Positions 39,170 to 48,800 of a stretch of DNA of 64,000 nucleotides are shown here, piece by piece. Position numbers and translations under genes: made by a program. Source of the stretch: Frigoribacterium sp. Leaf186. Its GTDB lineage: Bacteria > Actinomycetota > Actinomycetes > Actinomycetales > Microbacteriaceae. The DNA lies in contig NZ_LMPQ01000001.1 of NCBI RefSeq assembly GCF_001423905.1, positions 35,482 through 99,481 on the forward strand, written 5' to 3'. Within the stretch, counting starts at the first letter, position 1. Every line of letters begins with the position of its first letter. The notes beneath the pieces were generated by a model that did not search any database, was not told the origin of the DNA, and saw only the letters and a list, made by a program, of their open reading frames with translations.

Positions 39170-40381
39170 GTGAGGCGTCCGGAGGGGTTCGACGAGCCCG
39201 ACGCCCCCGAGCCCGCCGAGACCGCCCCCGGCCGCCGGCGCCGGCGCCGTCGCCGTCGCCGTCGAGACGACGACCCGGACTCGACGGGTCCCCTTGCGGT
39301 CGTCGGCGGTGCGCAGCCCTCGCGGCCCTCCGGCCGAGCGGCCCCCGAGGCGTCCGAGGTCTCCGAGCCGCGATCGTCGTCGTGGCGCGATCGACTGGCC
39401 GGCGTCGCCGGTGCCTCGCCGTCCCTGCGCGACCGTCTGCCGGGCGGCCTCCGCGCGGGCGCGTCCGGCCCCGACGCGTCCGAAGCCACCTCGACGGGCG
39501 CCACCTCGACGGGCGCCACCTCGACGGGCGCCACCGGGGCGTCCGAGCCACCACGCATCGTCGCCCCCGACGGCACGGCAGCCGAGGCGAAGGCCCGGGT
39601 CGTCGCAGCCCGCCGGCAGGCCCGTCGGGCCACCAGCGAACGGAGGCGCGTCGAACGCGTCGAGGTCCGTCGCTTCACGCGCCGCAGCCGGCACCGTCGG
39701 GCGACCCTGGTGTCGCTCGGGGCCGTCGTGCTCCTCCTCGTCGCGTCCGTCGCGGTCGCCGTCTTCTCACCGTTGCTGTCGCTGCGGACCATCCGCGTCG
39801 AGGGGACGGAACGCGTCGACGCGTCGGCGGTGCAGGCGGCGCTGGACGGCCAGCTGGGCACGCCCCTGGCCCTCATCGACTTCGACGAGGTGACCGACGA
39901 GCTGGCCGCGTTCCCGCTGATCGCCAGCTACGTCACCGAGACCGCCCCGCCGCACACGCTCGTCGTCCGCATCCAGGAGCGCCAGCCCGTGGCCACGGTC
40001 GCCGCGGGCGACGGCTTCGAGCTCGTCGACCCGGCAGGCGTCGTCGTGCAGTCGCTCGACGCCCGTCAGGAGGGCGTCCCGCTCGTCGACGTCGGGGGAG
40101 CGGCCCTCGACGGGCCCGCCTACCGCTCCGTGGCGGAGGTGCTGCTGGCGCTGCCGGTCACCCTGCGGTCCACCGTCGACACGGTGACGGCCTCGACGAC
40201 CGACGACGTGACGTTGCAGCTCACCTCGGGCGAGCGCGTCGTCTGGGGCAGCGCCGACCAGTCGGCCAAGAAGGCCCAGGTGCTCGCGGGCCTGATCGCG
40301 GACCAGGCCCGGCGCGACCCGGGGGCGAGCGTCGAGTACGACGTCTCGGCACCCGACAACGGGATCATCAGGACGAGATGA
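39170..40381 (+). CDS. ftsQ: Cell division protein FtsQ
   Basis: The 403-residue bitopic protein has a membrane helix (about 183-205, preceded by RRSRHRR), a POTRA domain starting LRTIRVEGTERVDASAVQAA, and a beta-rich C-terminal region (FELVDPAGVVVQSLD onward). It scaffolds the divisome with FtsL and FtsB. The cytoplasmic N-terminus is unusually long (about 180 residues) with a run of eleven Arg residues near 22-32 and a Thr-Ser-Thr-Gly-Ala repeat encoded at 39485-39535. The GTG at 39170 is preceded by GGGGGAG, and no other in-frame start fits. Confidence 0.9.
   Translation: MRRPEGFDEPDAPEPAETAPGRRRRRRRRRRRDDDPDSTGPLAVVGGAQPSRPSGRAAPEASEVSEPRSSSWRDRLAGVAGASPSLRDRLPGGLRAGASGPDASEATSTGATSTGATSTGATGASEPPRIVAPDGTAAEAKARVVAARRQARRATSERRRVERVEVRRFTRRSRHRRATLVSLGAVVLLLVASVAVAVFSPLLSLRTIRVEGTERVDASAVQAALDGQLGTPLALIDFDEVTDELAAFPLIASYVTETAPPHTLVVRIQERQPVATVAAGDGFELVDPAGVVVQSLDARQEGVPLVDVGGAALDGPAYRSVAEVLLALPVTLRSTVDTVTASTTDDVTLQLTSGERVVWGSADQSAKKAQVLAGLIADQARRDPGASVEYDVSAPDNGIIRTR
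39485..39535 (+). repeat. 15-bp tandem repeat x3 in ftsQ
   Basis: GCCACCTCGACGGGC occurs three times in a row, with a further partial copy (GCCACC), encoding repeated ATSTG in the disordered N-terminus of FtsQ. Confidence 0.85.
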
Positions 40382-40476
40382 GGAGGTGTGTTCGCGACAC
40401 GCGGTCGCCCTGGCGACAGGGCCTGCGGCGCACCCATACCTTGTGACTGCAGAACTTGCATACCATGTACAACTTT

Positions 40477-40501
40477 AACCTTCAACTGCAGAGTTAAGGT
40501 T
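40477..40501. promoter_or_regulatory. AT-rich dyad in the ftsZ upstream region
   Basis: AACCTT-C-AACT-GCAG-AGTT-AAGGTT is a 10-bp inverted repeat with one unpaired base, close to the ftsZ ribosome site. The region 40432-40502 is far lower in GC than its surroundings and carries CTGCAG twice (about 40447 and 40486). It is likely an ftsZ promoter/operator region or a leader hairpin; the exact -10 could not be fixed (TACCAT and TACAAC are candidates). Confidence 0.5.
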
Positions 40502-40518
40502 CAAGCGGAGGCCCGGAC

Positions 40519-41679
40519 GTGACAACGAACCATAACTACCTAGCCGTGATCAAGGTCGTCGGTGTCGGCGGCGGTGGCGTCAACGCCGTCAACCGCATGA
40601 TCGAACTCGGGCTCCGCGGGGTGGAGTTCATCGCCATCAACACCGACGCCCAGGCGCTGCTGTTGAGCGACGCCGACGTCAAGCTCGACGTCGGACGCGA
40701 GCTCACCCGCGGCCTCGGTGCCGGGGCAGACCCCGAGGTCGGCCGTCGTGCCGCCGAGGACCACGCCGAAGAGATCGAAGAGGCCCTCGCGGGTGCCGAC
40801 ATGGTCTTCGTCACGGCCGGCGAGGGCGGTGGCACGGGCACCGGCGGCGCCCCGGTCGTCGCTCGCATCGCCAAGTCGATCGGCGCCCTGACCATCGGCG
40901 TCGTCACGAAGCCGTTCGGCTTCGAGGGCAAGCGCCGTCAGGCGCAGGCCGAGGCCGGCGTCGCCGCGCTGAAGGACGAGGTCGACACCCTCATCGTCGT
41001 CCCCAACGACCGCCTGCTCGAGATCAGCGAGCGCGGCATCAGCATGGTCGAGGCCTTCGGCACGGCCGACCAGGTGCTGCTCGCCGGCGTCCAGGGCATC
41101 ACCGACCTCATCACCACCCCCGGCCTCATCAACCTCGACTTCGCCGACGTCAAGTCGGTCATGCAGGGGGCGGGTTCCGCCCTCATGGGCATCGGTTCGT
41201 CGCGCGGTGCCGACCGGGCGATCAAGGCGGCCGAGCTGGCCGTCGCCTCCCCGTTGCTCGAGGCGAGCATCGACGGGGCCCACGGCGTGCTGCTGTCGAT
41301 CCAGGGCGGGTCGAACCTCGGCATCTTCGAGATCAACGACGCCGCGCGCCTGGTGCAAGAGGCGGTCCACGCCGAGGCCAACATCATCTTCGGTGCCGTC
41401 ATCGACGACACCCTGGGCGACGAGGTGCGGGTCACGGTCATCGCGGCCGGCTTCGACGGCGGCGAGCCCTCCACCAAGGTGAAGGACCGCCGCTCGAGCT
41501 TCGTCGACTCCGACGGGCCCACGGCGACCTCGGTGGCAGGCGTCTCGGCGATCGCCGACAGCGGTGCCACCCACGAGCCCGCCGCCTGGAAGCGTCCCGA
41601 CGAACCGGCGACCCAGGCCGTCGACCCCGCCTTCGACGACGGTGACGACGACCTCGACGTGCCGGACTTCCTCAAGTAA
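40519..41679 (+). CDS. ftsZ: Cell division GTPase FtsZ
   Basis: The 386-residue tubulin homologue has [18 protein letters not shown], the tubulin signature [19 protein letters not shown]-type [13 protein letters not shown] and [11 protein letters not shown]. After a short linker the conserved tail [11 protein letters not shown] binds SepF and other partners. It forms the Z-ring at mid-cell. The GTG start at 40519 has CGGAGG 8 nt upstream. A 137-bp gap with an AT-rich dyad separates it from ftsQ, so it probably has its own promoters. yggS follows after 6 nt. Confidence 0.98.
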   Translation: MTTNHNYLAVIKVVGVGGGGVNAVNRMIELGLRGVEFIAINTDAQALLLSDADVKLDVGRELTRGLGAGADPEVGRRAAEDHAEEIEEALAGADMVFVTAGEGGGTGTGGAPVVARIAKSIGALTIGVVTKPFGFEGKRRQAQAEAGVAALKDEVDTLIVVPNDRLLEISERGISMVEAFGTADQVLLAGVQGITDLITTPGLINLDFADVKSVMQGAGSALMGIGSSRGADRAIKAAELAVASPLLEASIDGAHGVLLSIQGGSNLGIFEINDAARLVQEAVHAEANIIFGAVIDDTLGDEVRVTVIAAGFDGGEPSTKVKDRRSSFVDSDGPTATSVAGVSAIADSGATHEPAAWKRPDEPATQAVDPAFDDGDDDLDVPDFLK

Positions 41680-41685
41680 CCACGG

Positions 41686-42384
41686 GTGACCGAGACGACG
41701 ACCGGCGACGGCGACCTGGGCGAGCGACTCGCCCGGGTCGTCGCGGCCGTCGACGCGGCTTGCGACGCCTCGGGCCGATCGCCCGGTGAGGTCACGACGG
41801 TCGTCGTGACCAAGTTCCACCCGGCGTCGCTGATCCGAGAGCTCTACGACCTGGGCGTCCGCGACGTCGGCGAGAACCGACACCAGGAGGCGCAGGGCAA
41901 GGCGGCCGAGTTGGCCGACCTCGACGGGCTGCGGTGGCACTTCGTCGGCCAGCTCCAGTCCAAGAAGGCCCGACAGGCCCGGCGCTACGCGTCCACCGTG
42001 CACTCGCTGGACCGTGACTCCGTCGTCGACGCCCTGGCCGACGACTCCGGCGTGATCCTCGACGGTTTCGTCCAGGTCGCCCTGACCGACGACCCGGGAC
42101 GCGGGGGAGTCGCCGTGGGCGACGTCGAGCGGCTCGCCGAACGGGTGCTCGCGACCCCCGGCCTCCGGCTGCGGGGCGTCATGGCCGTGGCGCCGCTCGG
42201 CGAGGAGGCGCGACCCGCCTTCGCGCGCCTCCGTGCGGTCTCCGAACGCCTGCAGGCGATCGCCCCCTCGGCCGACGCCGTCTCGGCCGGCATGTCGCAC
42301 GACTTCGCCGCGGCGATCGCGGAGGGCGCGACACACCTACGGATCGGCACGGCAATCACGGGTTCTCGCCCCGAAGCTCGTTAA
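41686..42384 (+). CDS. YggS/PROSC-family pyridoxal-phosphate homeostasis protein
   Basis: The 232-residue protein is a fold-III PLP-binding barrel of the YggS family. The PLP lysine lies in VVVTKFHP (about residue 41), followed by VGENRHQEAQGKAAEL, WHFVGQLQSKKAR and the phosphate-binding end SAGMSHDFAAAI with LRIGTAITG. It is not an enzyme in known cases but buffers free PLP in the cytoplasm. The GTG start is 6 nt after ftsZ. In many related genomes a pgeF/yfiH gene lies between ftsZ and this gene; it is absent here. Confidence 0.93.
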   Translation: MTETTTGDGDLGERLARVVAAVDAACDASGRSPGEVTTVVVTKFHPASLIRELYDLGVRDVGENRHQEAQGKAAELADLDGLRWHFVGQLQSKKARQARRYASTVHSLDRDSVVDALADDSGVILDGFVQVALTDDPGRGGVAVGDVERLAERVLATPGLRLRGVMAVAPLGEEARPAFARLRAVSERLQAIAPSADAVSAGMSHDFAAAIAEGATHLRIGTAITGSRPEAR

Positions 42385-42387
42385 TGT
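42382..42387 (+). promoter_or_regulatory. -10 candidate TAATGT before sepF
   Basis: TAATGT overlaps the yggS stop codon and would give a leader of about 28 nt carrying the CGGAGGA ribosome site of sepF. Confidence 0.35.
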
Positions 42388-42420
42388 CGACCTGACGATC
42401 CACTGACTCGGAGGAACACC

Positions 42421-42945
42421 ATGGCCAACCCGCTGCGCAAGACGATGGTCTACCTGGGCCTCGCCGACGAAGAGCTCGAGTACGACGAGCAGCCGCACGA
42501 GCGAGCCCAGCCTTCGTCGTCGCGACCGCAGGCGGCCACGCACGCTCCTGCCCCCGTCGCGCCGGTCCACGCGGCCCCCGCCGCCGCTCCCGCGCCCACG
42601 CGCGCCCCCGTGACGCCCCTGCGTCGCTCCTCGCCCCCGAAGAACACGGTGCCCCACGACATGAACGAGATCCTGACCGTCCACCCCCGCGAGTACAAGG
42701 ACGCCCAGGCCATCGCCGAGAGCTTCCGCGACGGCATCCCGGTCATCATCAACCTGTCGCAGATGACCGAGGCCGACGCCCGTCGCCTCGTCGACTTCGC
42801 CAGCGGACTCTCCCAGGGTCTCTACGGCAAGATCGAGCGCGTCACCAACAAGGTGTTCCTGCTGTCACCGGCCCACATCGCGGTCAGCGGTGAGCAGGCT
42901 GAGGTGGAGTCCGACATCGAAGCGTCGTTCTTCGCCCAGTCGTGA
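42421..42945 (+). CDS. sepF: Cell division protein SepF
   Basis: The 174-residue cytoplasmic protein starts with the amphipathic membrane-targeting helix [18 protein letters not shown], has an Ala/Pro-rich linker, and a C-terminal SepF domain (about 85-165) with [40 protein letters not shown] and a GLYGKIERV segment. It forms rings that tether FtsZ to the membrane and is essential in actinobacteria, which lack FtsA. CGGAGGAAC precedes the ATG. Confidence 0.95.
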   Translation: MANPLRKTMVYLGLADEELEYDEQPHERAQPSSSRPQAATHAPAPVAPVHAAPAAAPAPTRAPVTPLRRSSPPKNTVPHDMNEILTVHPREYKDAQAIAESFRDGIPVIINLSQMTEADARRLVDFASGLSQGLYGKIERVTNKVFLLSPAHIAVSGEQAEVESDIEASFFAQS

Positions 42946-43030
42946 CACGTCCGTCGTCGCGGCCCCGTCGCGACGACCTGCCCGACCGCGAGCCCACTCG
43001 CGCCGACTCGTGTGAGCTGATGACCCCCCG

Positions 43031-43333
43031 ATGATCGTCTCCCTGATCGCCACGATCGCGTACTACCTGCTGCTGATCTTCTTCCTGCTGATGTGGGCGC
43101 GGTTCGTGCTCGACCTCGCCCAGTCCTTCAGCCGCGGATGGCGGCCGAAGGGCCCCGTGCTGGTGCTCGCCGAGGTGGCGTACACCGTCACCGACCCCCC
43201 CATCCGACGGGTGCGCAAGATCCTCCCGCCGGTCCGGCTCGGATCGGTGGCGCTCGACTTCGGCTGGAGCATCATCATGCTGGCCGTCATCATCCTGATG
43301 AGCGTCGCGGGCAACCTGCGCGCCTTCGGCTGA
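43031..43333 (+). CDS. YggT-family membrane protein
   Basis: The 100-residue protein has two membrane helices (about 4-24 and 73-94) and between them the family segment VAYTVTDPPIRRVRKILPPV. YggT proteins are conserved between sepF and divIVA; their role is unclear, with links to osmotic tolerance and envelope in other bacteria. The ATG at 43031 lies 85 nt after sepF. No good ribosome site is visible directly upstream. Confidence 0.9.
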   Translation: MIVSLIATIAYYLLLIFFLLMWARFVLDLAQSFSRGWRPKGPVLVLAEVAYTVTDPPIRRVRKILPPVRLGSVALDFGWSIIMLAVIILMSVAGNLRAFG

Positions 43334-43357
43334 CGACGCTGACGCCGACCGACAGGG

Positions 43358-43420
43358 TAGGCTCATCGCAGCGCCCGAACGGCACGACCCCGGCCCGACC
43401 GGGCCTCGCTCCTCTACGGT
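43358..43420 (+). promoter_or_regulatory. Two -10 elements upstream of divIVA
   Basis: TAGGCT (43358-43363) and TACGGT (43415-43420) lie in the 145-bp gap before divIVA, separated by a GGCCCG/CGGGCC hairpin. They suggest divIVA has promoters of its own, as expected for an abundant polar protein. Confidence 0.45.
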
Positions 43421-43478
43421 GTAGAAGAACGACCCAGACCACGATCACACGATCCAACAGATTCACGAGGTGACGGCA

Positions 43479-44255
43479 ATGGCTTTGACGCCGGAAGACG
43501 TAGTCAACAAGCGGTTCCAGCCGACGAAGTTCCGTGAGGGGTACGACCAAGACGAGGTCGACGACTTCCTCGACGAGGTCGTCGCCGAGCTGCGACGTCT
43601 CAACCAGGAGAACGACGAGCTGCGCCAGCGCCTCTCGTCGGGCGACGCGGCTCCTGCCGCGCAGGCCGCCCCCGCGTCGGCTCCGGTGGCCAGTGCCCCG
43701 GCTCCGGCCTCGGCGCCCGCGCCGGCGTCCGCCCCCGAGGCGGCCGAGCCCGAGCCCGTCGTCGAGCCCGAGCCCGTCGCGGCTCCCGCCGCCGTGGCCT
43801 CGGCTCCCGCGTACGCCGCTCCGGCGGTCTCCGACACGGACGACGAGACCACCAGCACCAACAGCCTGCTGCAGCTCGCCCGCCGCCTGCACGAAGAGCA
43901 CGTCCGTGAGGGCATCGACAAGCGTGACGCGCTCATCGCCGAGGGTCACGCCACCGCCGCCCGTCTCGTGTCCGAGGGTGAGGCCAAGCAGCGCGAGGTC
44001 GTCGCCGAGGCCGAGACCAAGTCGCGCGACATCGTCGGTGCCGCCGAGACGCAGCAGCGCGAGATCCTCGACCGCCTCAACACCGAACGCTCGAGCGTCG
44101 AGCGTCGCATCGACGACCTGCGGTCGTTCGAGCGCGACTACCGCGCGAAGCTCAAGAGCTACATCGAGGGCCAGCTGCACGAGCTCGACGGCGACGGCAC
44201 GGGCGAGGCCGCCCGGCCCACCCCGGCCAGCGCCCAGGGCTTCGGCTCGAACTAG
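43479..44255 (+). CDS. divIVA: DivIVA/Wag31 polar growth protein
   Basis: The 258-residue coiled-coil protein begins MALTPEDVVNKRFQPTKFRE and GYDQDEVDDFLDEVVAELRR, the DivIVA membrane-binding and first coiled-coil segment. An Ala/Pro/Glu-rich linker (about 55-125) is followed by a second long coiled coil rich in Glu, Arg and Gln. It marks cell poles and organises wall growth in actinobacteria. The ATG at 43479 has GAGGTGA 7 nt upstream, so it is preferred to an in-frame GTG at 43470. Confidence 0.95.
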   Translation: MALTPEDVVNKRFQPTKFREGYDQDEVDDFLDEVVAELRRLNQENDELRQRLSSGDAAPAAQAAPASAPVASAPAPASAPAPASAPEAAEPEPVVEPEPVAAPAAVASAPAYAAPAVSDTDDETTSTNSLLQLARRLHEEHVREGIDKRDALIAEGHATAARLVSEGEAKQREVVAEAETKSRDIVGAAETQQREILDRLNTERSSVERRIDDLRSFERDYRAKLKSYIEGQLHELDGDGTGEAARPTPASAQGFGSN

Positions 44256-44259
44256 GGTC

Positions 44260-44910
44260 TTGTCGAACGACAAGCCCACCTCGAAGGCCAGCGTCCGCGT
44301 TCTCGCGACGCTGGCCTTCGTCGCGGTCGTGGCCTACGGCCTCGACCAGGGCACCAAACTGCTGGTCACCCGCACCCTCGTCGAGGGTGGCTCCGTCGAC
44401 GTGATCGGCGAGTTCTTCCAACTGCACTTCGTGAAGAACCCGGGGGCAGCCTTCTCGTTCGCGAGTGGCTCGACCTGGATCTTCTCCCTCGCGGCCGCCG
44501 CGGTCGCCGTAGCCATCGTCGTCGTGGCCCGGCGCATCCGGTCCCTGGCCTGGGCCGTCATGCTCGGCATGCTGCTCGGCGGCACCCTGGGCAACCTCAC
44601 CGACCGACTGCTGCGCGAGCCGTCGTTCGGCCAGGGGCACGTCGTCGACTTCATCTACTTCCCCTCGCTGCTGCCCGCCATCTTCAACGTGGCCGACGTC
44701 TTCATCGTGTCGAGCATGGGCTTGCTGCTGCTGCTGACGCTCCTCGGCATCGGGCTCGACGGCACGCGAGCCCCGAGCGCGAAGAAGGCCCGTCGCGACG
44801 CCGCGGACGCGCCGTCCGTGACCGGAGCGACCGCCGACACCGCGCCTCCTGCCGACACCGCGCCTCCTGCCGACACCGCGCCTCCTGCCGATCGTTGGAA
44901 CGCCTCGTGA
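44260..44910 (+). CDS. lspA: Lipoprotein signal peptidase LspA
   Basis: The 216-residue aspartyl protease has four membrane helices. Catalytic aspartates are in GNLTDRLLR and FNVADVFI, with NPGAAFSF before them. It removes signal peptides from prolipoproteins such as CtaC encoded 11 kb away. The start is a TTG at 44260, 4 nt after divIVA; no ATG/GTG fits the family N-terminus. The cytoplasmic tail has a TAPPAD repeat encoded by three 18-bp units (44833-44886) and overlaps the rluD start by 4 nt. Confidence 0.92.
   Translation: MSNDKPTSKASVRVLATLAFVAVVAYGLDQGTKLLVTRTLVEGGSVDVIGEFFQLHFVKNPGAAFSFASGSTWIFSLAAAAVAVAIVVVARRIRSLAWAVMLGMLLGGTLGNLTDRLLREPSFGQGHVVDFIYFPSLLPAIFNVADVFIVSSMGLLLLLTLLGIGLDGTRAPSAKKARRDAADAPSVTGATADTAPPADTAPPADTAPPADRWNAS
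44833..44886 (+). repeat. 18-bp tandem repeat x3 in lspA
   Basis: GCCGACACCGCGCCTCCT is repeated three times, encoding ADTAPP units in the cytoplasmic tail. Each unit contains CCGCGCCTCC, the reverse complement of the dispersed 10-mer GGAGGCGCGG. Confidence 0.9.
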
Positions 44911-45830
44911 GCGAGACCCGGGCGCTCCCGGTCCCCGACGGGCTCGCCGGCGAACGCGTCGACGCCGCCCTGGCCAAGCTGCTCGGCTTCAGCCGCACCT
45001 TCGCCGCCGAGGTCGCCGCCGCCGGCGGCGTGACCGTCGACGGTCGCACGGTCGGCAAGTCGGACCGGCTCGAGGCCGGTGCCTGGCTCGACGTCACGTG
45101 GTCGCCCCGCGAGGCGCCCGCCGTGGTCGCCGTCGAGGTCCCCGGCATGGCCGTCGTCCACGACGACGACGAGATCGTGGTCGTCGACAAGCCCGTGGGC
45201 GTGGCGGCCCACCCCTCGGTGGGCTGGACGGGCCCGACCGTGCTCGGTGGCCTCGCGGCTGCCGGCTTCACCGTGTCGACGTCCGGTGCCTCCGAACGGG
45301 CCGGCATCGTGCACCGACTCGACGTGGGAACCAGCGGGCTGATGGTCGTCGCGAAGACGGAACGGGCGTACACGCTCCTGAAGCAGGCCTTCCGCGAACG
45401 GACCGTCGAGAAGATCTACAACGCCGTCGTCCAGGGGCACCCCGACCCCCTCACCGGCACCGTCGACGCCCCCATCGGACGTCACCCCTCGTCCGACTGG
45501 AAGTTCGCCGTCGTCGTCGACGGCAAGCCGTCGGTCACCCACTACGAGACGGTCGAGGCGTTCCCGGCGGCGTCCCTGCTCGAGGTCCACCTCGAGACCG
45601 GTCGGACGCACCAGATCCGGGTCCACATGGCGGCCCAGCGGCATCCCTGCGTCGGCGACACGACGTACGGTGCCGACCCGACCCTGTCGGCGACGCTCGG
45701 CCTCACGCGCCAGTGGCTGCACGCCGTCCAGCTCGGATTCCGGCACCCCGGCACGGGTGAGCCGGTCGTCTACCGGTCGACCTACCCGGCGGACCTGCAG
45801 CACGCCCTCGATGTCCTCCGTCGCAGCTAG
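44907..45830 (+). CDS. rluD: RluA/RluD-family pseudouridine synthase
   Basis: The 307-residue enzyme has an N-terminal S4-like RNA-binding part ([20 protein letters not shown]) and the catalytic domain with [18 protein letters not shown], where the Asp of HRLD attacks uridine, plus [10 protein letters not shown] and [11 protein letters not shown]. It isomerises specific uridines in 23S rRNA; the RluD target is inferred from the lspA-rluD pairing. The GTG at 44907 overlaps the lspA stop; a TTG at 44895 is less likely. A TAGGCT promoter for dnaE overlaps its stop. Confidence 0.9.
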   Translation: MSETRALPVPDGLAGERVDAALAKLLGFSRTFAAEVAAAGGVTVDGRTVGKSDRLEAGAWLDVTWSPREAPAVVAVEVPGMAVVHDDDEIVVVDKPVGVAAHPSVGWTGPTVLGGLAAAGFTVSTSGASERAGIVHRLDVGTSGLMVVAKTERAYTLLKQAFRERTVEKIYNAVVQGHPDPLTGTVDAPIGRHPSSDWKFAVVVDGKPSVTHYETVEAFPAASLLEVHLETGRTHQIRVHMAAQRHPCVGDTTYGADPTLSATLGLTRQWLHAVQLGFRHPGTGEPVVYRSTYPADLQHALDVLRRS

Positions 45831-45833
45831 GCT
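45828..45833 (+). promoter_or_regulatory. -10 element TAGGCT for dnaE
   Basis: TAGGCT overlaps the rluD stop and would give a leader of about 35 nt with GAGGAG before the GTG at 45875. Confidence 0.45.
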
Positions 45834-45874
45834 GTTCCCCTAGTCGCCAGATCCACCACCAGACGAGGAGCCCC

Positions 45875-48800
45875 GTGGCCTCGAGCAAAGACTCATTCGT
45901 CCATCTGCACGTGCACAGCGAGTACTCGATGCTCGACGGTGCGGCCCGGGTCAAGCCGCTGGTCACCGAGGCGGCGGCGCAGGGCATGCCCGCGGTCGCG
46001 GTGACCGACCACGGCAACGTCTTCGGTGCCTACGACTTCTGGAAGACCGCGACCGAGGCGGGCGTCAAGCCCATCATCGGCACCGAGGCCTACATCACCC
46101 CGGGCACGCACCGCAGCGACAAGACGCGGGTGCGCTGGGGCGACGGCGGGCGGGACGACGTGTCGGGCTCGGGTGCCTACACGCACATGACCCTGCTGTC
46201 CGAGAACACCGCCGGCATGCACAACCTGTTCCGGCTGTCGTCGCGGGCCTCACTCGAGGGCTACTACTTCAAGCCCCGCATGGACCGCGAACTCCTCTCC
46301 CAGTATTCGGACGGGCTGATCGCGACCACCGGGTGCCCGAGCGGCGAGGTGCAGACGCGCCTGAGACTGGGCCAGTACGACGAGGCGGTCAAGGCCGCGT
46401 CGGACTTCCGCGACATCTTCGGTCGCGAGAACTACTTCGCCGAGATCATGGACCACGGGCTGGGCATCGAGCGCCAGATCATGGGCGACCTGCTGCGCCT
46501 GGCCAAAGACCTCGACCTCCCGCTCGTCGCGACGAACGACCTGCACTACACGCACGAGCACGACGCCACCAGCCACGCGGCACTCCTCTGCGTGCAGTCG
46601 GGCTCGACCCTGAACGACCCGAATCGCTTCAAGTTCGACGCCGACGAGTTCTACCTGAAGTCGGCGCAGCAGATGCGTCACCTCTTCCGTGACCACCCAG
46701 AGGCCTGCGACAACACGCTGCTCATCGCCGAGCGGTGCGACGTGCAGTTCAACACCTCGGCCAACTACATGCCGCGCTACCCGGTCCCCGAGGGCGAGAC
46801 CGAAGAGACCTGGTTCATCAAAGAGGTCGAGAAGGGCCTCGTCTACCGGTACCCCGACGGCATCCCCGACGACGTGCGCAAGCAGGCCGAGTACGAGATC
46901 GGCGTCATCACGGGCATGGGGTTCCCCGGGTACTTCCTCGTGGTCGCCGACTTCATCAACTGGTCGAAGGAGAACGGCATCCGGGTCGGTCCGGGTCGTG
47001 GCTCGGGGGCCGGGTCGATGGCCGCCTACGCGATGCGCATCACCGACCTCGACCCGCTGCGCCACGGCCTGATCTTCGAGCGGTTCCTCAACCCCGACCG
47101 CGTCTCGATGCCCGACTTCGACGTCGACTTCGACGACCGTCGTCGCGGCGAGGTGATCCAGTACGTCACCGAGAAGTACGGTGACGAGCGCGTCGCGCAG
47201 ATCGTCACCTACGGCACGATCAAGGCCAAGCAAGCCCTGAAAGACAGCTCACGCGTGCTGGGGTTCCCGTTCGGCATGGGCGAGAAGTTGACGAAGGCCA
47301 TGCCGCCGGCCGTCATGGGCAAGGACATCCCGCTCACGGGCATCTTCGACAAGCAGCACGACCGCTACAAAGAGGCTGGCGACATCCGCACGGTGGTCGA
47401 GTCCGACCCCGAGGCGAAGACGGTCTTCGACACCGCCCTCGGCCTCGAGGGGCTCAAGCGCCAGTGGGGCGTGCACGCCGCCGGCGTCATCATGTCGAGC
47501 GATCCGCTGATCGACATCATCCCCATCATGAAGCGCGAGCAGGACGGCCAGATCGTCACGCAGTTCGACTACCCGGCCTGCGAGTCGCTCGGGCTGATCA
47601 AGATGGACTTCCTGGGGCTGCGCAACCTCACGATCATCAACGACGCCCTCGACAACATCAAGACGAACCGCGGCCTCGACCTCGTGCTCGAAGACCTCGA
47701 GCTCGACGACCGGGCGGCCTACGAGCTGCTGGGTCGGGGCGACACCCTCGGGGTGTTCCAGCTCGACGGTGGCCCCATGCGCGGCCTCCTCCGGCTGATG
47801 AAGCCCGACAACTTCGAAGACATCTCGGCCGTCATCGCCCTGTACCGCCCGGGGCCGATGGGGGCGAACTCGCACACGAACTACGCGCTCCGCAAGAACG
47901 GCGCGCAAGACATCACCCCGATCCACCCCGAGCTCGAAGAGCCGCTGAAAGAGATCCTCTCGACCAGCTACGGCCTGATCATCTACCAAGAGCAGGTCAT
48001 GGCCATCGCGCAGAAGGTCGCCGGGTTCTCGCTCGGTCAGGCCGACATCCTGCGGCGAGCCATGGGCAAGAAGAAGAAGTCCGAACTCGACAAGCAGTAC
48101 GCCGGTTTCGAGCAGGGCATGTTCGACAACGGCTTCTCTCCCGACGCCGTCAAGATGCTCTGGGACATCCTCCTGCCGTTCTCCGACTACGCCTTCAACA
48201 AGGCGCACTCGGCCGCGTACGGCGTGGTCTCGTACTGGACGGCGTACCTCAAGGCGCACTACCCCGCCGAGTACATGGCGGCGCTGCTCACCAGCACCGG
48301 CGACTCGCGCGACAAGCTCGGCCTCTACCTCAACGAGTGCCGCCGGATGGGCATCAAGGTGCTGCCGCCCGACGTCAACGAGTCGATCGGGTTCTTCGCC
48401 GCCGTCGGTGACGACATCCGCTTCGGCATGGGTGCCGTCCGCAACGTCGGCTTCAACGTGGTCGACCACGTCATCGCGGCCCGCCAAAAAGAGGGCGCGT
48501 TCACGTCGTTCCACGACTTCCTGCGCAAGGTCCCGCTGCCGGTCGCGAACAAGCGCACCGTCGAGTCGTTGGTCAAGGCGGGCGCGTTCGACTCGCTCGG
48601 GTCGACGCGACGGGCGCTGGTCGAGATCCACGAGTCCGCCGTCGAGGCGGCGGTGGGCGAGAAGCGAGCCGAGGCCAACGGCCAGGTCGGTTTCGACTTC
48701 GACTCCCTCTGGGACGAACCACAAGACGTCCAGCACGTGCCCGAACGTCCCGAGTGGTCCAAGCGCGACAAGCTGGCCTTCGAACGCGACATGCTGGGGC

